A DNA stretch of 64,000 bases from Spirochaetes bacterium RBG_16_49_21 (GTDB lineage: Bacteria > Spirochaetota > UBA4802 > UBA5550), in the NCBI GenBank assembly GCA_001829495.1, contig MIBJ01000017.1, positions 83,342 to 147,341 of the forward strand. The letters run 5' to 3'. Below the pieces are notes generated by a model. The model was not told the DNA's origin. It made no database searches and saw only the letters and a program-made list of their open reading frames with translations. Made by a program: the position numbers and the translations under genes. Below are positions 26,191-33,904 of the stretch, in pieces (within the stretch, counting starts at the first letter, position 1; each line of letters starts with the position of its first letter).

Positions 26191-27208
26191 TGCTCATATC
26201 CTCTGAAATGTACTTCGCAAGCGCCACGGTAGCAGCAAGATTGGCATGAAGCGCTTCTTTAGAAGGCGTAAACTCCGCGAATTTAGACAGATCCCACAGG
26301 TTCAGGCTTCGCATTATCGCGTGAAAGTGCGCATCATACAACTGCCTCGTGAATATACCGGTTAACATTTTTTCGATCTCATAGCTGGTCATCTCAATGG
26401 CGTCAAAACCGAATTGAAGGGATAAAAACTTTCGGAATATCAAGGAGATGCCGAACACGAAATCTTCAATCCTCCCCTCATCAATCAGCTCCTCTCCGCC
26501 GAACGCGTTAACCTCATTCATGAAGATATCTACCGGCGGTATGAGGGTCAGAGCCTGTTTCTTGACGTCATGCATTTTTTTAAAACGCCGGTATGCAAAA
26601 AATCCAAGGGCTGCTACGCCGATAAGACCCAAAATCAAAAATAAGAGGCGGGTATAATTGCCGCCAAGTTCCACGGGCGGCTCTATGTCCTGAAACTCAC
26701 CCTTTTCGTTGAGCGGCGTGATCTCAACTGTGGGGATTTTGTATCCGATATTAACGCCGTCGGCTCCTTTGATCTCGATTTCCGGCAGCGAATACGTGCC
26801 GGGACGATAATAGGACATCGACACGGACACGGTGATATCGGCCGTGATCTCATCCGAGTGGTCGTTCTTCTTTATCGAATGAATGATATAGAGAGGGACG
26901 GATTGGGACGGATCTCTGCTCCTCTCTTCATTCTCGTCAGGCTCTGACCCCTTCCATACTCCCTTCCCATGCTCTGACCCTACCGTGTCCTTTTTATCAG
27001 GAAAGTATTCCCGGTTCGACGGCGGGACCAGATTGATATTTTTAAGCCCTTTGCCGGTGATCCTGACTTTGTAGGAGAGCTGGTCTCCTACCGTAGCCTT
27101 ATCCGGCTTTACCTCTGCAATTATCTTTGGGGTATCTTCCTCCCCCGCAGGGGAAGCAGCGGCCGTGACAGCGAAAAAAATTATTAGGGTATTTATACTT
27201 CGATGCAT
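26171..27208 (-). CDS. BatD-like membrane protein of the bat operon
   Basis: A 345-residue protein between the DUF58 gene and batA, the position held in Leptospira by a gene without an agreed name. It has an N-terminal signal, a BatD-type beta domain (DKATVGDQLSYKVRITG), a second beta segment ending in PGTYSLPEIEIKG, one membrane helix at about 188-206 and a helical cytoplasmic domain. Three copies of the repeat word lie in its coding sequence: two encode GSE(H/P) in a loop at 77-90 and one encodes ALTL at about 217-220, just after the membrane helix. The reading frame stays open through all three. Confidence 0.8.
   Translation of the reverse strand: MHRSINTLIIFFAVTAAASPAGEEDTPKIIAEVKPDKATVGDQLSYKVRITGKGLKNINLVPPSNREYFPDKKDTVGSEHGKGVWKGSEPDENEERSRDPSQSVPLYIIHSIKKNDHSDEITADITVSVSMSYYRPGTYSLPEIEIKGADGVNIGYKIPTVEITPLNEKGEFQDIEPPVELGGNYTRLLFLILGLIGVAALGFFAYRRFKKMHDVKKQALTLIPPVDIFMNEVNAFGGEELIDEGRIEDFVFGISLIFRKFLSLQFGFDAIEMTSYEIEKMLTGIFTRQLYDAHFHAIMRSLNLWDLSKFAEFTPSKEALHANLAATVALAKYISEDMSNVESRV
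26543..26562. repeat. repeat word inside the batX-like gene, membrane-proximal linker
   Basis: The 20 bases match 15461-15480 exactly (GAGGGTCAGAGCCTGTTTCT). On the coding strand they read KQALTL in frame. An identical 20-mer in a coding and a noncoding place is hard to explain by protein-level selection. Confidence 0.8.
26940..26980. repeat. two repeat words inside the batX-like gene
   Basis: GGCTCTGACCCCTTCC (26940-26955) and GCTCTGACCC (26971-26980) are about 30 bp apart. On the coding strand both are read in the same frame and give Gly-Ser-Glu-His and Gly-Ser-Glu-Pro in a polar loop. Confidence 0.8.
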
Positions 27209-27210
27209 AT

Positions 27211-28050
27211 CTATGTTCTTATAAGCTTTGTCCTGTTTCTTTTTTCAAAAAATTTCAGAATGGGCGCTTCTATCTGCTCGTTCGTGCTCAGGTAAATGGC
27301 GTTGAACTCGGCAAGTAGCGGGAATGCTCCCTTTTCAGGAATCGCGTCCGATAGAAAAACTTCATTGTTTTCCAGGTCCACGAACTCGGTGAGGCCGAAA
27401 AGCCTCATCTCCCTCTCGAGCGGATCAAAGACCTGTACCGGGATGATATCGTGCCTGCGGGAGAGATGCTTCATCTTCAGCAAAAAGCCTTCATCCGGAT
27501 TGAGGAAATCGGATATGATGAAGATAATGCTGCGCTTCTTCATGACGCCCCGAATAAAATCAATGGCTCCCGATATGCTGGTCTTCCTGCTTTTGGGCCT
27601 GCATTTCAGGATCTCATCAATAATCTTAAGAATGAACTTTCTCCCCTTCTTCGGCCGGATATACTTTTCAACCGAATCAGTGAAGATGCACACGCTCATC
27701 CGATCATGATGAATCTGCGCAAGATTCAGAAAAAGCACGGCGACATCAAGGATCATATCCCTTTTGCGCCTGCCGCTGCCGAATTCGGTGGAGCCGGACA
27801 TATCGATCATGAGCACGACCGACAGCTCCCGCTCCTCAATATACTGCTTCACGAACAGGTTGCGCATCCGCGCCGACACGTTCCAGTCGATGCTGCGGAT
27901 ATCGTCGCCGTACTGATATTCCCGCACGGAATCAAAAACAAGCCCGTGGCCCTTGAACGCCGAATGGTACTCGCCGACAAACAGGGTGGAGAGCTTCTTG
28001 CCGGTCGTAAGCCTTATTTTCTTCAGAAGCGCTAATTGCGGGGACTCCAA
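27211..28050 (-). CDS. DUF58 protein of the bat operon
   Basis: A 279-residue DUF58 protein, with the family motif RSIDWNVSARM and a VWA-like second half starting VVLMIDMSGS. DUF58 proteins nearly always follow a MoxR ATPase and precede VWA proteins, as here, and probably present a client to the ATPase. The start codon is TTG and directly abuts the moxR stop codon (TGATTG), a clear sign of translational coupling. Two nucleotides separate its stop from the next gene. Confidence 0.92.
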   Translation of the reverse strand: MESPQLALLKKIRLTTGKKLSTLFVGEYHSAFKGHGLVFDSVREYQYGDDIRSIDWNVSARMRNLFVKQYIEERELSVVLMIDMSGSTEFGSGRRKRDMILDVAVLFLNLAQIHHDRMSVCIFTDSVEKYIRPKKGRKFILKIIDEILKCRPKSRKTSISGAIDFIRGVMKKRSIIFIISDFLNPDEGFLLKMKHLSRRHDIIPVQVFDPLEREMRLFGLTEFVDLENNEVFLSDAIPEKGAFPLLAEFNAIYLSTNEQIEAPILKFFEKRNRTKLIRT

Positions 28051-29034
28051 TCAGGGAACCTCCACCGAATCGAAGAGAAATTGTACCACATCCTCCACTG
28101 TTTTACCGTCGGCCTCAGCCTCGTAGGAAAGTATGATCCGATGGCGGAGCACATCGGCTCCGATCTCCTTTATGTCGTCCGGCGTCACGAAACCGCGGCC
28201 GCGGAAAAAGGCTATGCAGCGGGACGCCTTCATGAGCGCAATGGAAGCACGGGGGCTTGCGCCGTACTCAATGTATTTCTTGAGCTCCTTCTTTGCAGGT
28301 TTCCGCGTCTGGCCCACGATGGTCACGATGTAATTGATAAGCTTATCGTCGATATATATTCTTTCTATCAATTCCGTCTTTCTCACGATCTGTTCCCACG
28401 AAAGAACCGTGGACACCTTGTCGACACTGATGTCGCCGAAGCGGGTCAATATCTCCCTCTCCTCATGATGCGACGGATAATCCACGAGCGCCTTCATGAA
28501 AAAGCGGTCCAGCTGTGCCTCGGGCAGCGGATAGGTACCCTCCTGCTCGATCGGGTTTTCCGTGGCAAGCACCATAAACGGTCTCTCGAGCGGATAGGTC
28601 TCTTCGCCGATGGTTACCTGCTTCTCTTCCATTGCCTGAAGAAGCGCGGACTGCACCTTGGCAGGCGCCCGGTTGATCTCGTCGGCCAGAAGCAGGCTCG
28701 TGAAAATCGGGCCCTTCTTGGTGAAAAAGTCCATCTCCTTGGGATTATAGATGCGCGTGCCGATAAGGTCCGCGGGCAGAAGATCGGGCGTGAACTGTAC
28801 GCGCTGGAACCCAGTGTCTATGGCGCGGCTGAAAGACCGTACGGTCAGCGTCTTGGCAAGCCCCGGCAGACCTTCAAGAAGGATATGGCCTCCTGAGATA
28901 AAGCAGATGATGATCCGGTCAATAAGCCGCTCCTGACCGATGATCACCTTCGCGATCTCGGATTTTATCGCGGCGATAAAGCCGTTTTCAGACTTTACTT
29001 TTTCAGTCAGCTTTTCTATCTCAGCGTAGTCCAT
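28051..29034 (-). CDS. moxR: MoxR-family AAA+ ATPase
   Basis: A 327-residue AAA+ ATPase, first gene of the bat cluster. Walker A is LEGLPGLAKT, Walker B LLLADEINRAP and sensor 1 VLATENPIEQEGTYPLPEAQ. MoxR ATPases act as chaperones that insert metals or assemble complexes with VWA proteins. GGGGGG precedes the ATG. The gene starts the run moxR-DUF58-batX-batA-batB-(RAYT)-batC-batD. I see no convincing promoter in the 228-nt gap upstream (29035-29262), which carries the terminator of the preceding gene. Confidence 0.94.
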   Translation of the reverse strand: MDYAEIEKLTEKVKSENGFIAAIKSEIAKVIIGQERLIDRIIICFISGGHILLEGLPGLAKTLTVRSFSRAIDTGFQRVQFTPDLLPADLIGTRIYNPKEMDFFTKKGPIFTSLLLADEINRAPAKVQSALLQAMEEKQVTIGEETYPLERPFMVLATENPIEQEGTYPLPEAQLDRFFMKALVDYPSHHEEREILTRFGDISVDKVSTVLSWEQIVRKTELIERIYIDDKLINYIVTIVGQTRKPAKKELKKYIEYGASPRASIALMKASRCIAFFRGRGFVTPDDIKEIGADVLRHRIILSYEAEADGKTVEDVVQFLFDSVEVP

Positions 29035-29201
29035 AAGCCCCCCGTGATTTCAGGATGAATAAGATTCAGTATGAAAATGAAATTTATAAACGATGCTATT
29101 TTGTCTACCAGAAATTATGAAAGGTTACAAAAAGAAAGGTAATTGCCCAATAACCGACAGGTGGGCAGATACAATGAAAGGTGTCTACATTAGAAAGAAA
29201 A

Positions 29202-29233
29202 GGGGCTGTATAATAAGCAAATTACACAGCCCC
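29202..29233 (-). terminator. intrinsic terminator after the hydrolase gene
   Basis: Read on the minus strand, GGGGCTGTGTAA and TTATACAGCCCC form a stem with one mismatch, followed by TTTTCTTTC. It starts 30 nt past the hydrolase stop at 29263 and separates it from moxR. Confidence 0.75.
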
Positions 29234-29262
29234 GCAGAATACTCTCAGTATCGGAATTTACT

Positions 29263-31032
29263 TTAGAGAAGCGGGAAGCTGGTTACCTGTCCCGCTACAA
29301 TATACCATACTATGAACATTGCGTTTATGAACGCACCGGCATATACTTGACCCGTTTTTTCATAAAAATAGGTTGATATGAGGCTCACGATAATGAACAG
29401 CGGCAACAACTGTATCGCCACGATCACGTACAGAGTCATTTTCGGATGGATGGGGACCATTCCGATAATAAGAAGCGGAACATAGAGCAACAGGAGCAAC
29501 AGGAGATAGCCCCCGGCCCCCAGAACCGCACTCACGATCATTCTTTTTTTGAATGAAGCATTCGGTGAACGCATCTGCCCCTGCAATACTACCGTGAACA
29601 TCAGATAATACAGTGCCAGGGGAATGATATACCGCAAAGCTATTTTAAACTGCGTCAAGCTCAATGGTTTGAGCGCCATAACCCACAATCTGAAATCCGT
29701 TTTGAAAAAAAAGGCTGAAGCAATATCGGCGAGATAAGCCGTGGCTACAACCAGTAAAGCAAACCACGCGGAAAGCCCGATCTTTTTCCATTCAAGGCCG
29801 GAAGAAGTCTTGAGACCGTATGATATTCCATTCCCGCCTTTTTTCTTGTTGGATGCCAGATGCCACACGCTAAAAAATATAAGCGAAAGGACGGCATTGA
29901 CCACCAGCCAGAACACCAGGTTGTTCGTTACCTTTTGCGGGAAGAGCCACGATGCGTTCCACTTATCCGCCACTAAAACCGTTAACGGAAAATAGGTGAC
30001 GGTCGGAATTAAAAAGACCAGAACCGCACTGATCCACCACCCTGCGCCGCCCGCGGGCTTCGGATTCTGTGGGCTCTTTTTCAACGAGCTGAAATAGCCG
30101 GTTTTCAACATGAGGTCGCCAGCCGCGAACATGAGCAGGATCGCCCCTATCAAGGCTATGAGGGTCCCGATCTCCTTCCAGTACCATATCTGCTTGTCCG
30201 GAGCCAGGGTTTGTTCCCCTCCCAAGGTCTTTTGGAACCACTCGATCGCATAACCTATCGCCGCTTGAGAAAGATGATCTCCCGGATGCGTCGTTTTCGG
30301 CTGATACAAAACGCGGGCCGTCCCCTTTTCGATTGAGCCGTATATTTTGCCGGGGACGATCGCCTCGTTTACGCCAAAAACTTTTTTGAGCGCATCACTA
30401 TTCACTACATCGCGAGCCTTCAATACCTCCCACATGAGCATCGAAAATTCATCATAGGTACTGAATACTAAAGCCAGGTTTTTGGGAAAGGTAGTGGTTC
30501 CCGGTACCGGTATGTATTTTTCTGAATATTTCGTTTTTGTGCTTGATCCTTCGAGAACCATCGCCCGGTAATCGTTTGGGCGCACCTTTGCAGCTATGAC
30601 TGAAGCCCATCCGCCCATGGAATGGCCTTCGAGGCCGATTCTGCTTTTATCGACGAAATCAAGAGTCCGGAGATACGCGAGGCCGTCAAAGGCGCCGTAC
30701 GCATTTGCGCCAACCGGCGGGTCTGAGTACCCGTGCCCGCTCTGATCGAGCTCAAGAACAACCCAGCCCCGGCGCGCGAATTCTATCGCGAATCCAGACT
30801 GCGTCTCGCGTGAATTGATGTACCCATGTATTGCGAGAATGCCGGGGGCCGGGGTCTTCGGCGTGGCATTTTTCGGAATAAATAGAAGACCGCTCATGAT
30901 CATACCCCCGGTTCCGGCAAAACGAACGTCGCGAACCTTGACCTTGCAGAAATCATTTTGTACCAGATTCGCGATTACTCCGCCGACGAGGATCATAATA
31001 ATCGAAACCAGCAAGAGTATCTTCCCCTTCAT
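29263..31032 (-). CDS. alpha/beta hydrolase fused to a polytopic membrane domain
   Basis: A 589-residue protein. After one N-terminal helix there is an alpha/beta hydrolase domain (about 30-250) with the oxyanion motif AIHGY, the nucleophile GHSMGG and a His in KTTHPGDH near the end. The rest contains about eight transmembrane helices. The ATG at 31032 has AGGGGG at 8-nt spacing; the frame runs 103 codons further upstream, but that part lies across an aminoacylase remnant on the other strand and is surely not coding. It may act on a lipid or peptide at the membrane. Substrate unknown. Confidence 0.82.
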   Translation of the reverse strand: MKGKILLLVSIIMILVGGVIANLVQNDFCKVKVRDVRFAGTGGMIMSGLLFIPKNATPKTPAPGILAIHGYINSRETQSGFAIEFARRGWVVLELDQSGHGYSDPPVGANAYGAFDGLAYLRTLDFVDKSRIGLEGHSMGGWASVIAAKVRPNDYRAMVLEGSSTKTKYSEKYIPVPGTTTFPKNLALVFSTYDEFSMLMWEVLKARDVVNSDALKKVFGVNEAIVPGKIYGSIEKGTARVLYQPKTTHPGDHLSQAAIGYAIEWFQKTLGGEQTLAPDKQIWYWKEIGTLIALIGAILLMFAAGDLMLKTGYFSSLKKSPQNPKPAGGAGWWISAVLVFLIPTVTYFPLTVLVADKWNASWLFPQKVTNNLVFWLVVNAVLSLIFFSVWHLASNKKKGGNGISYGLKTSSGLEWKKIGLSAWFALLVVATAYLADIASAFFFKTDFRLWVMALKPLSLTQFKIALRYIIPLALYYLMFTVVLQGQMRSPNASFKKRMIVSAVLGAGGYLLLLLLLYVPLLIIGMVPIHPKMTLYVIVAIQLLPLFIIVSLISTYFYEKTGQVYAGAFINAMFIVWYIVAGQVTSFPLL

Positions 31033-31102
31033 TAAATCTACCCCCTTTTTTATAAATTTTGTCATTATCAGATATGGATTATTATACAATGTCAACTCAT
31101 TA

Positions 31103-31486
31103 ATGCTTATGAAGAATCCGGCATCGCACTTTATGACCGATGCATGGATGGAGGCATCCGGGGTGCAGAATCCTGCGGCATTCGGCTGCTTCCCCAGATT
31201 TTTACAGTTGTCAAGAGAAGCGAAGACCATATCCCTGGAAGAGACGATACGCAAAATGACCGGGGCGAACGCGGAGCGGTTCAATATAAAGGATCGCGGG
31301 GTGTTGCGGCAAGGCCTTGCAGCCGATATAACCGTATTCAACGGGGATACGGTAAGGGATAATACCTCGACTTCCGGAACAGCAGCGCCACCTCAGGGTG
31401 TTGAAGAGGTTTTTATCAACGGCGTTCATGTCGTTACAAAAGGAAAGATCAACAGCGCATTACGGCCGGGAAAGGTTGTACGGTAA
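31103..31486 (+). pseudogene. N-acyl-D-amino-acid deacylase, C-terminal remnant
   Basis: An open 127-codon frame reads like the last quarter of an amidohydrolase of the D-aminoacylase type: FMTDAWMEASG, FGCFPRFLQLS, IRKMTGANAERF and the family ending DRGVLRQGLAADITVF with a terminal FINGVHVV strand. The metal-binding HxH part and most of the barrel are missing. The lost N-terminal part would lie where the hydrolase promoter and start now are, so an insertion or deletion at about 31.1 kb removed it. The frame has not yet decayed. Confidence 0.65.
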
Positions 31487-31513
31487 ATAAAAAACCCGAT
31501 TAATACAATCGGG
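31486..31513 (-). terminator. intrinsic terminator of the cold-shock gene
   Basis: CCCGATT - loop - AATCGGG is followed on the minus strand by a T-rich tail (TTTTTTATT). It lies 30 nt past the csp stop. On the plus strand the stem is followed by CTTTTC, so it may also act weakly in that direction. Confidence 0.8.
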
Positions 31514-31543
31514 CTTTTCATGGCTAAGGTTTATAAAATACGG

Positions 31544-31744
31544 TTATATTATCGAAACTTGAACGGCCTTGGGGCCTTTCTCGCCTTGTACTATCTCAAA
31601 CTGTACTTCTTGACCTTCGGGAAGTGTTTTAAAACCCTCACCAATAATGCTGGAGTGATGTACGAAATAATCCTTTCCATCACGAGAGGTAATAAATCCA
31701 AAACCCTTCTGGTCATTAAACCATTTGACTTTGCCTTGTGTCAT
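31544..31744 (-). CDS. csp: cold-shock protein
   Basis: A 66-residue single OB-fold protein of the CspA family, with RNP1 KGFGFI and RNP2 YFVHH intact. It binds single-stranded RNA and DNA and melts structured mRNA at low temperature. AGGAG precedes the ATG. A near-consensus promoter at 31875-31903 predicts a leader of about 124 nt, the long 5' UTR typical of cspA-type genes. The gene is transcribed alone and ended by its own terminator. Confidence 0.96.
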   Translation of the reverse strand: MTQGKVKWFNDQKGFGFITSRDGKDYFVHHSSIIGEGFKTLPEGQEVQFEIVQGEKGPKAVQVSII

Positions 31745-31874
31745 ACTGCTGACTCCTGTAATTTTGTTACGGGATGAAACCCCTTTTAGATAAGCTAAAA
31801 TACTACTATGAAAATTACCTTAAAAAAATAGGGTATGATTATAGAAGAATTTAAAGTGCTTAATCTTTACAGAC

Positions 31875-31903
31875 ATTTTAAACACAAACCCGAATATTGT
31901 CAA
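31875..31903 (-). promoter_or_regulatory. near-consensus sigma-70 promoter of the cold-shock gene
   Basis: On the minus strand TTGACA (31898-31903) and TAAAAT (31875-31880) are exactly 17 bp apart. This is the best promoter in the window. It begins only 4 nt past the stop codon of the adenylate cyclase gene at 31908 and gives csp a leader of about 124 nt. Confidence 0.8.
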
Positions 31904-31907
31904 GACT

Positions 31908-33830
31908 TTAATGCGTAATCTTCACTATCTGGACCTTCTTCTCTTTTCCCTTAATCTCAAGCGGAGGAATTTCAGTCACAGTATATTTTTTCTTTGTCTG
32001 CTCAAAAAGCTCCAGCGACGCGAGAATCTCACCGGGTTGTGCGGCAGAACAGAGTCGTGAAGTCAAATTTACGGCGTCTCCGACGCAGGCAAAGTCCATT
32101 CTGAACTTTGAGCCGATATTACCGACAACGACATCGCCGTCGTGAACGCCGATGCCGACTTCAAAAATCGGCAGTTTGTTCTTCTGTCTTTCATCATTTA
32201 CCTTCGTAACCTCGCGAATGATCTTTATTGCCGTATCAATCGCGCGATCGGCCCTTTTTTCACCGGAAAAATGCGCCATTATCTGGTCGCCGACATAATC
32301 ATCGATATCACCCTTGCTGCTTTTGATGATTTCCGACTGCAGTTCGAGATAAAAATTCAGCACCCCGATCACCTTTTCGGGATCGTTCTTCTCGGAAAAC
32401 GATGTAAATCCCCGAACGTCTGAAAAAATAAACGCGAGTTTTTTCCGGTCGGTCACGCCGAGACCAAGCCCGCCGTTTACGGTTTTTTTGTCCTTCAGCA
32501 TGCTCTTGGTGGATTTTGATACGAACTTCTCCAAATGGTATTTCACCTTTATCTCGTCGATCATGTAATTCGATATATCGCCGAGCCTTCCTATCTCATC
32601 GTATGTGGCAATATAAATTTTATCATCAAGATTGCCCTTGCTTACTGAAATAGCCCACCGCTCAAGTTTTTTCAGATTTTTAATATTATAATTCAAAACG
32701 AAGAACAATGCGACGCAGCTGACGGCGATCATAATGAGCGCTATTTTTATTACCTGCTTAATATTTTTCGCCGAAGTCTTTTTGATGACGTCCACGTTAA
32801 ATACGATAGCGAGAACGCCGAGCCTTTTGATGCCCTCGACCCTCTCTGAAAGCATGCCGATCCGCGATATTATAAGATCATCGGCTTCTTTCGCTTTCGT
32901 CGTATTATCCTCGATGTATGCCTTTATCTTATTTTCTTTCAGGATATAAAGCCACCGGTCGCTCCACAGCCATCTCTCGCTCTTGGGAACCGGCTTGTTT
33001 CTGAAGGCCATGCTGTTGTTGAATAAAGATAAAAAGAGAAAATCCGCGTCATATGCCTTTGCGACCTTAAGCTGCATCCCCTTTTCCGGTTTGTATTTTG
33101 CCGGATCAAACTCCTCATCGAGCCGATCCCGGTATTTGTTCCAGAGATACAGATATATCTGATTCTTCCTTTTTTTGTCTGCGGCGTGGTACTCGGGATA
33201 CAAACGGTTATAGTCATTCAAAAGGGAGACGACATTTCCTTTATGCAAAAAAATAGGATAGATGATGGCACGGTATCGCGTCGCGGTTATATTTTTGCTT
33301 TTTTTGTCTTTTGTTTCGATCGTATAATCAAATGAAATAAGCTTTTCCTCGTTTTCCTGCAATGCTTCCTTGATATAGGGCAGTATGGTGCTTCGACGAT
33401 AGTCCCGCTGATCGGTGCTGAATTTGACTCTCCCGAACTCGTCGGTAAGCACGATCTTTGAGATGTCGTCATTATAGATGATGAAATTTTGCGATTCGCG
33501 CTGTATAATCTGATATTTGGTCTCCAGCTCTTCCTTTGTGGTTTCTATGTTCTTATCAAGGTAGAACTCGGCAGGGCCGGATAGTATCCGGGTCAACGAC
33601 CGGGCTTTCGCATTTTTTTCCTCTTCTATAAGCTGCCGGTTATTAAGATACATGATCAGCGTCAGAACCGATATGACAATAACCACCACGAGCGTAAGCA
33701 ATGCGAGAAAACGGATTCTCAGTCCGAAATAGACCTCCCGGATATTTCCCATTTCACTTATCAGTTTATTCTGTTTAAAAAAAAGGTGAAGAATACGCTT
33801 GGAGAGCGGCTGTTTCTTGGCCCGTGTCAA
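31908..33830 (-). CDS. membrane-bound class III adenylate cyclase with HAMP domain
   Basis: A 640-residue sensor cyclase. An N-terminal helix (about 40-62) and a second one (about 355-375) flank an extracytoplasmic sensor region of nearly 300 residues without a recognisable ligand motif. A HAMP segment (KKLERWAISVSKGNLDD) leads to the cyclase domain. Both metal-binding aspartates (IFSDVRGF, DDYVGDQIM) and the catalytic Asn/Arg pair (NLTSRL) are present, with the Asp expected for ATP use in DFACVGD. The start codon is TTG, with GGAG at 7-nt spacing; that GGAG is inside a 13-bp hairpin. An internal ATG at residue 27 is the alternative. Confidence 0.9.
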   Translation of the reverse strand: MTRAKKQPLSKRILHLFFKQNKLISEMGNIREVYFGLRIRFLALLTLVVVIVISVLTLIMYLNNRQLIEEEKNAKARSLTRILSGPAEFYLDKNIETTKEELETKYQIIQRESQNFIIYNDDISKIVLTDEFGRVKFSTDQRDYRRSTILPYIKEALQENEEKLISFDYTIETKDKKSKNITATRYRAIIYPIFLHKGNVVSLLNDYNRLYPEYHAADKKRKNQIYLYLWNKYRDRLDEEFDPAKYKPEKGMQLKVAKAYDADFLFLSLFNNSMAFRNKPVPKSERWLWSDRWLYILKENKIKAYIEDNTTKAKEADDLIISRIGMLSERVEGIKRLGVLAIVFNVDVIKKTSAKNIKQVIKIALIMIAVSCVALFFVLNYNIKNLKKLERWAISVSKGNLDDKIYIATYDEIGRLGDISNYMIDEIKVKYHLEKFVSKSTKSMLKDKKTVNGGLGLGVTDRKKLAFIFSDVRGFTSFSEKNDPEKVIGVLNFYLELQSEIIKSSKGDIDDYVGDQIMAHFSGEKRADRAIDTAIKIIREVTKVNDERQKNKLPIFEVGIGVHDGDVVVGNIGSKFRMDFACVGDAVNLTSRLCSAAQPGEILASLELFEQTKKKYTVTEIPPLEIKGKEKKVQIVKITH

Positions 33831-33837
33831 TCTTTTA

Positions 33838-33877
33838 CTCCAAAGAATATGTCCTTATAGTCGAATATTCTTTGGAG
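33838..33877 (-). promoter_or_regulatory. 13-bp hairpin that would sequester the cyclase Shine-Dalgarno
   Basis: On the minus strand CTCCAAAGAATAT pairs perfectly with ATATTCTTTGGAG across a 14-nt loop. The second arm ends in GGAG, 7 nt before the TTG start at 33830, so the stem masks the ribosome site and the first arm supplies the anti-Shine-Dalgarno CTCC. The AT-rich lower stem could melt with temperature. No T-run follows, which argues against a plain terminator for the thiolase gene. A DNA-level operator is the other reading. Confidence 0.55.
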
Positions 33878-33904
33878 CTCCATGTCAAAGTCAAGTGAAT
33901 ATTT

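Noticed and set aside
33838..33877. Rho-independent terminator for the thiolase gene
   Set aside because: The stem is perfect but is followed on the minus strand by TAAAAGATTG rather than a T-run, and its arm holds the next gene's ribosome site.
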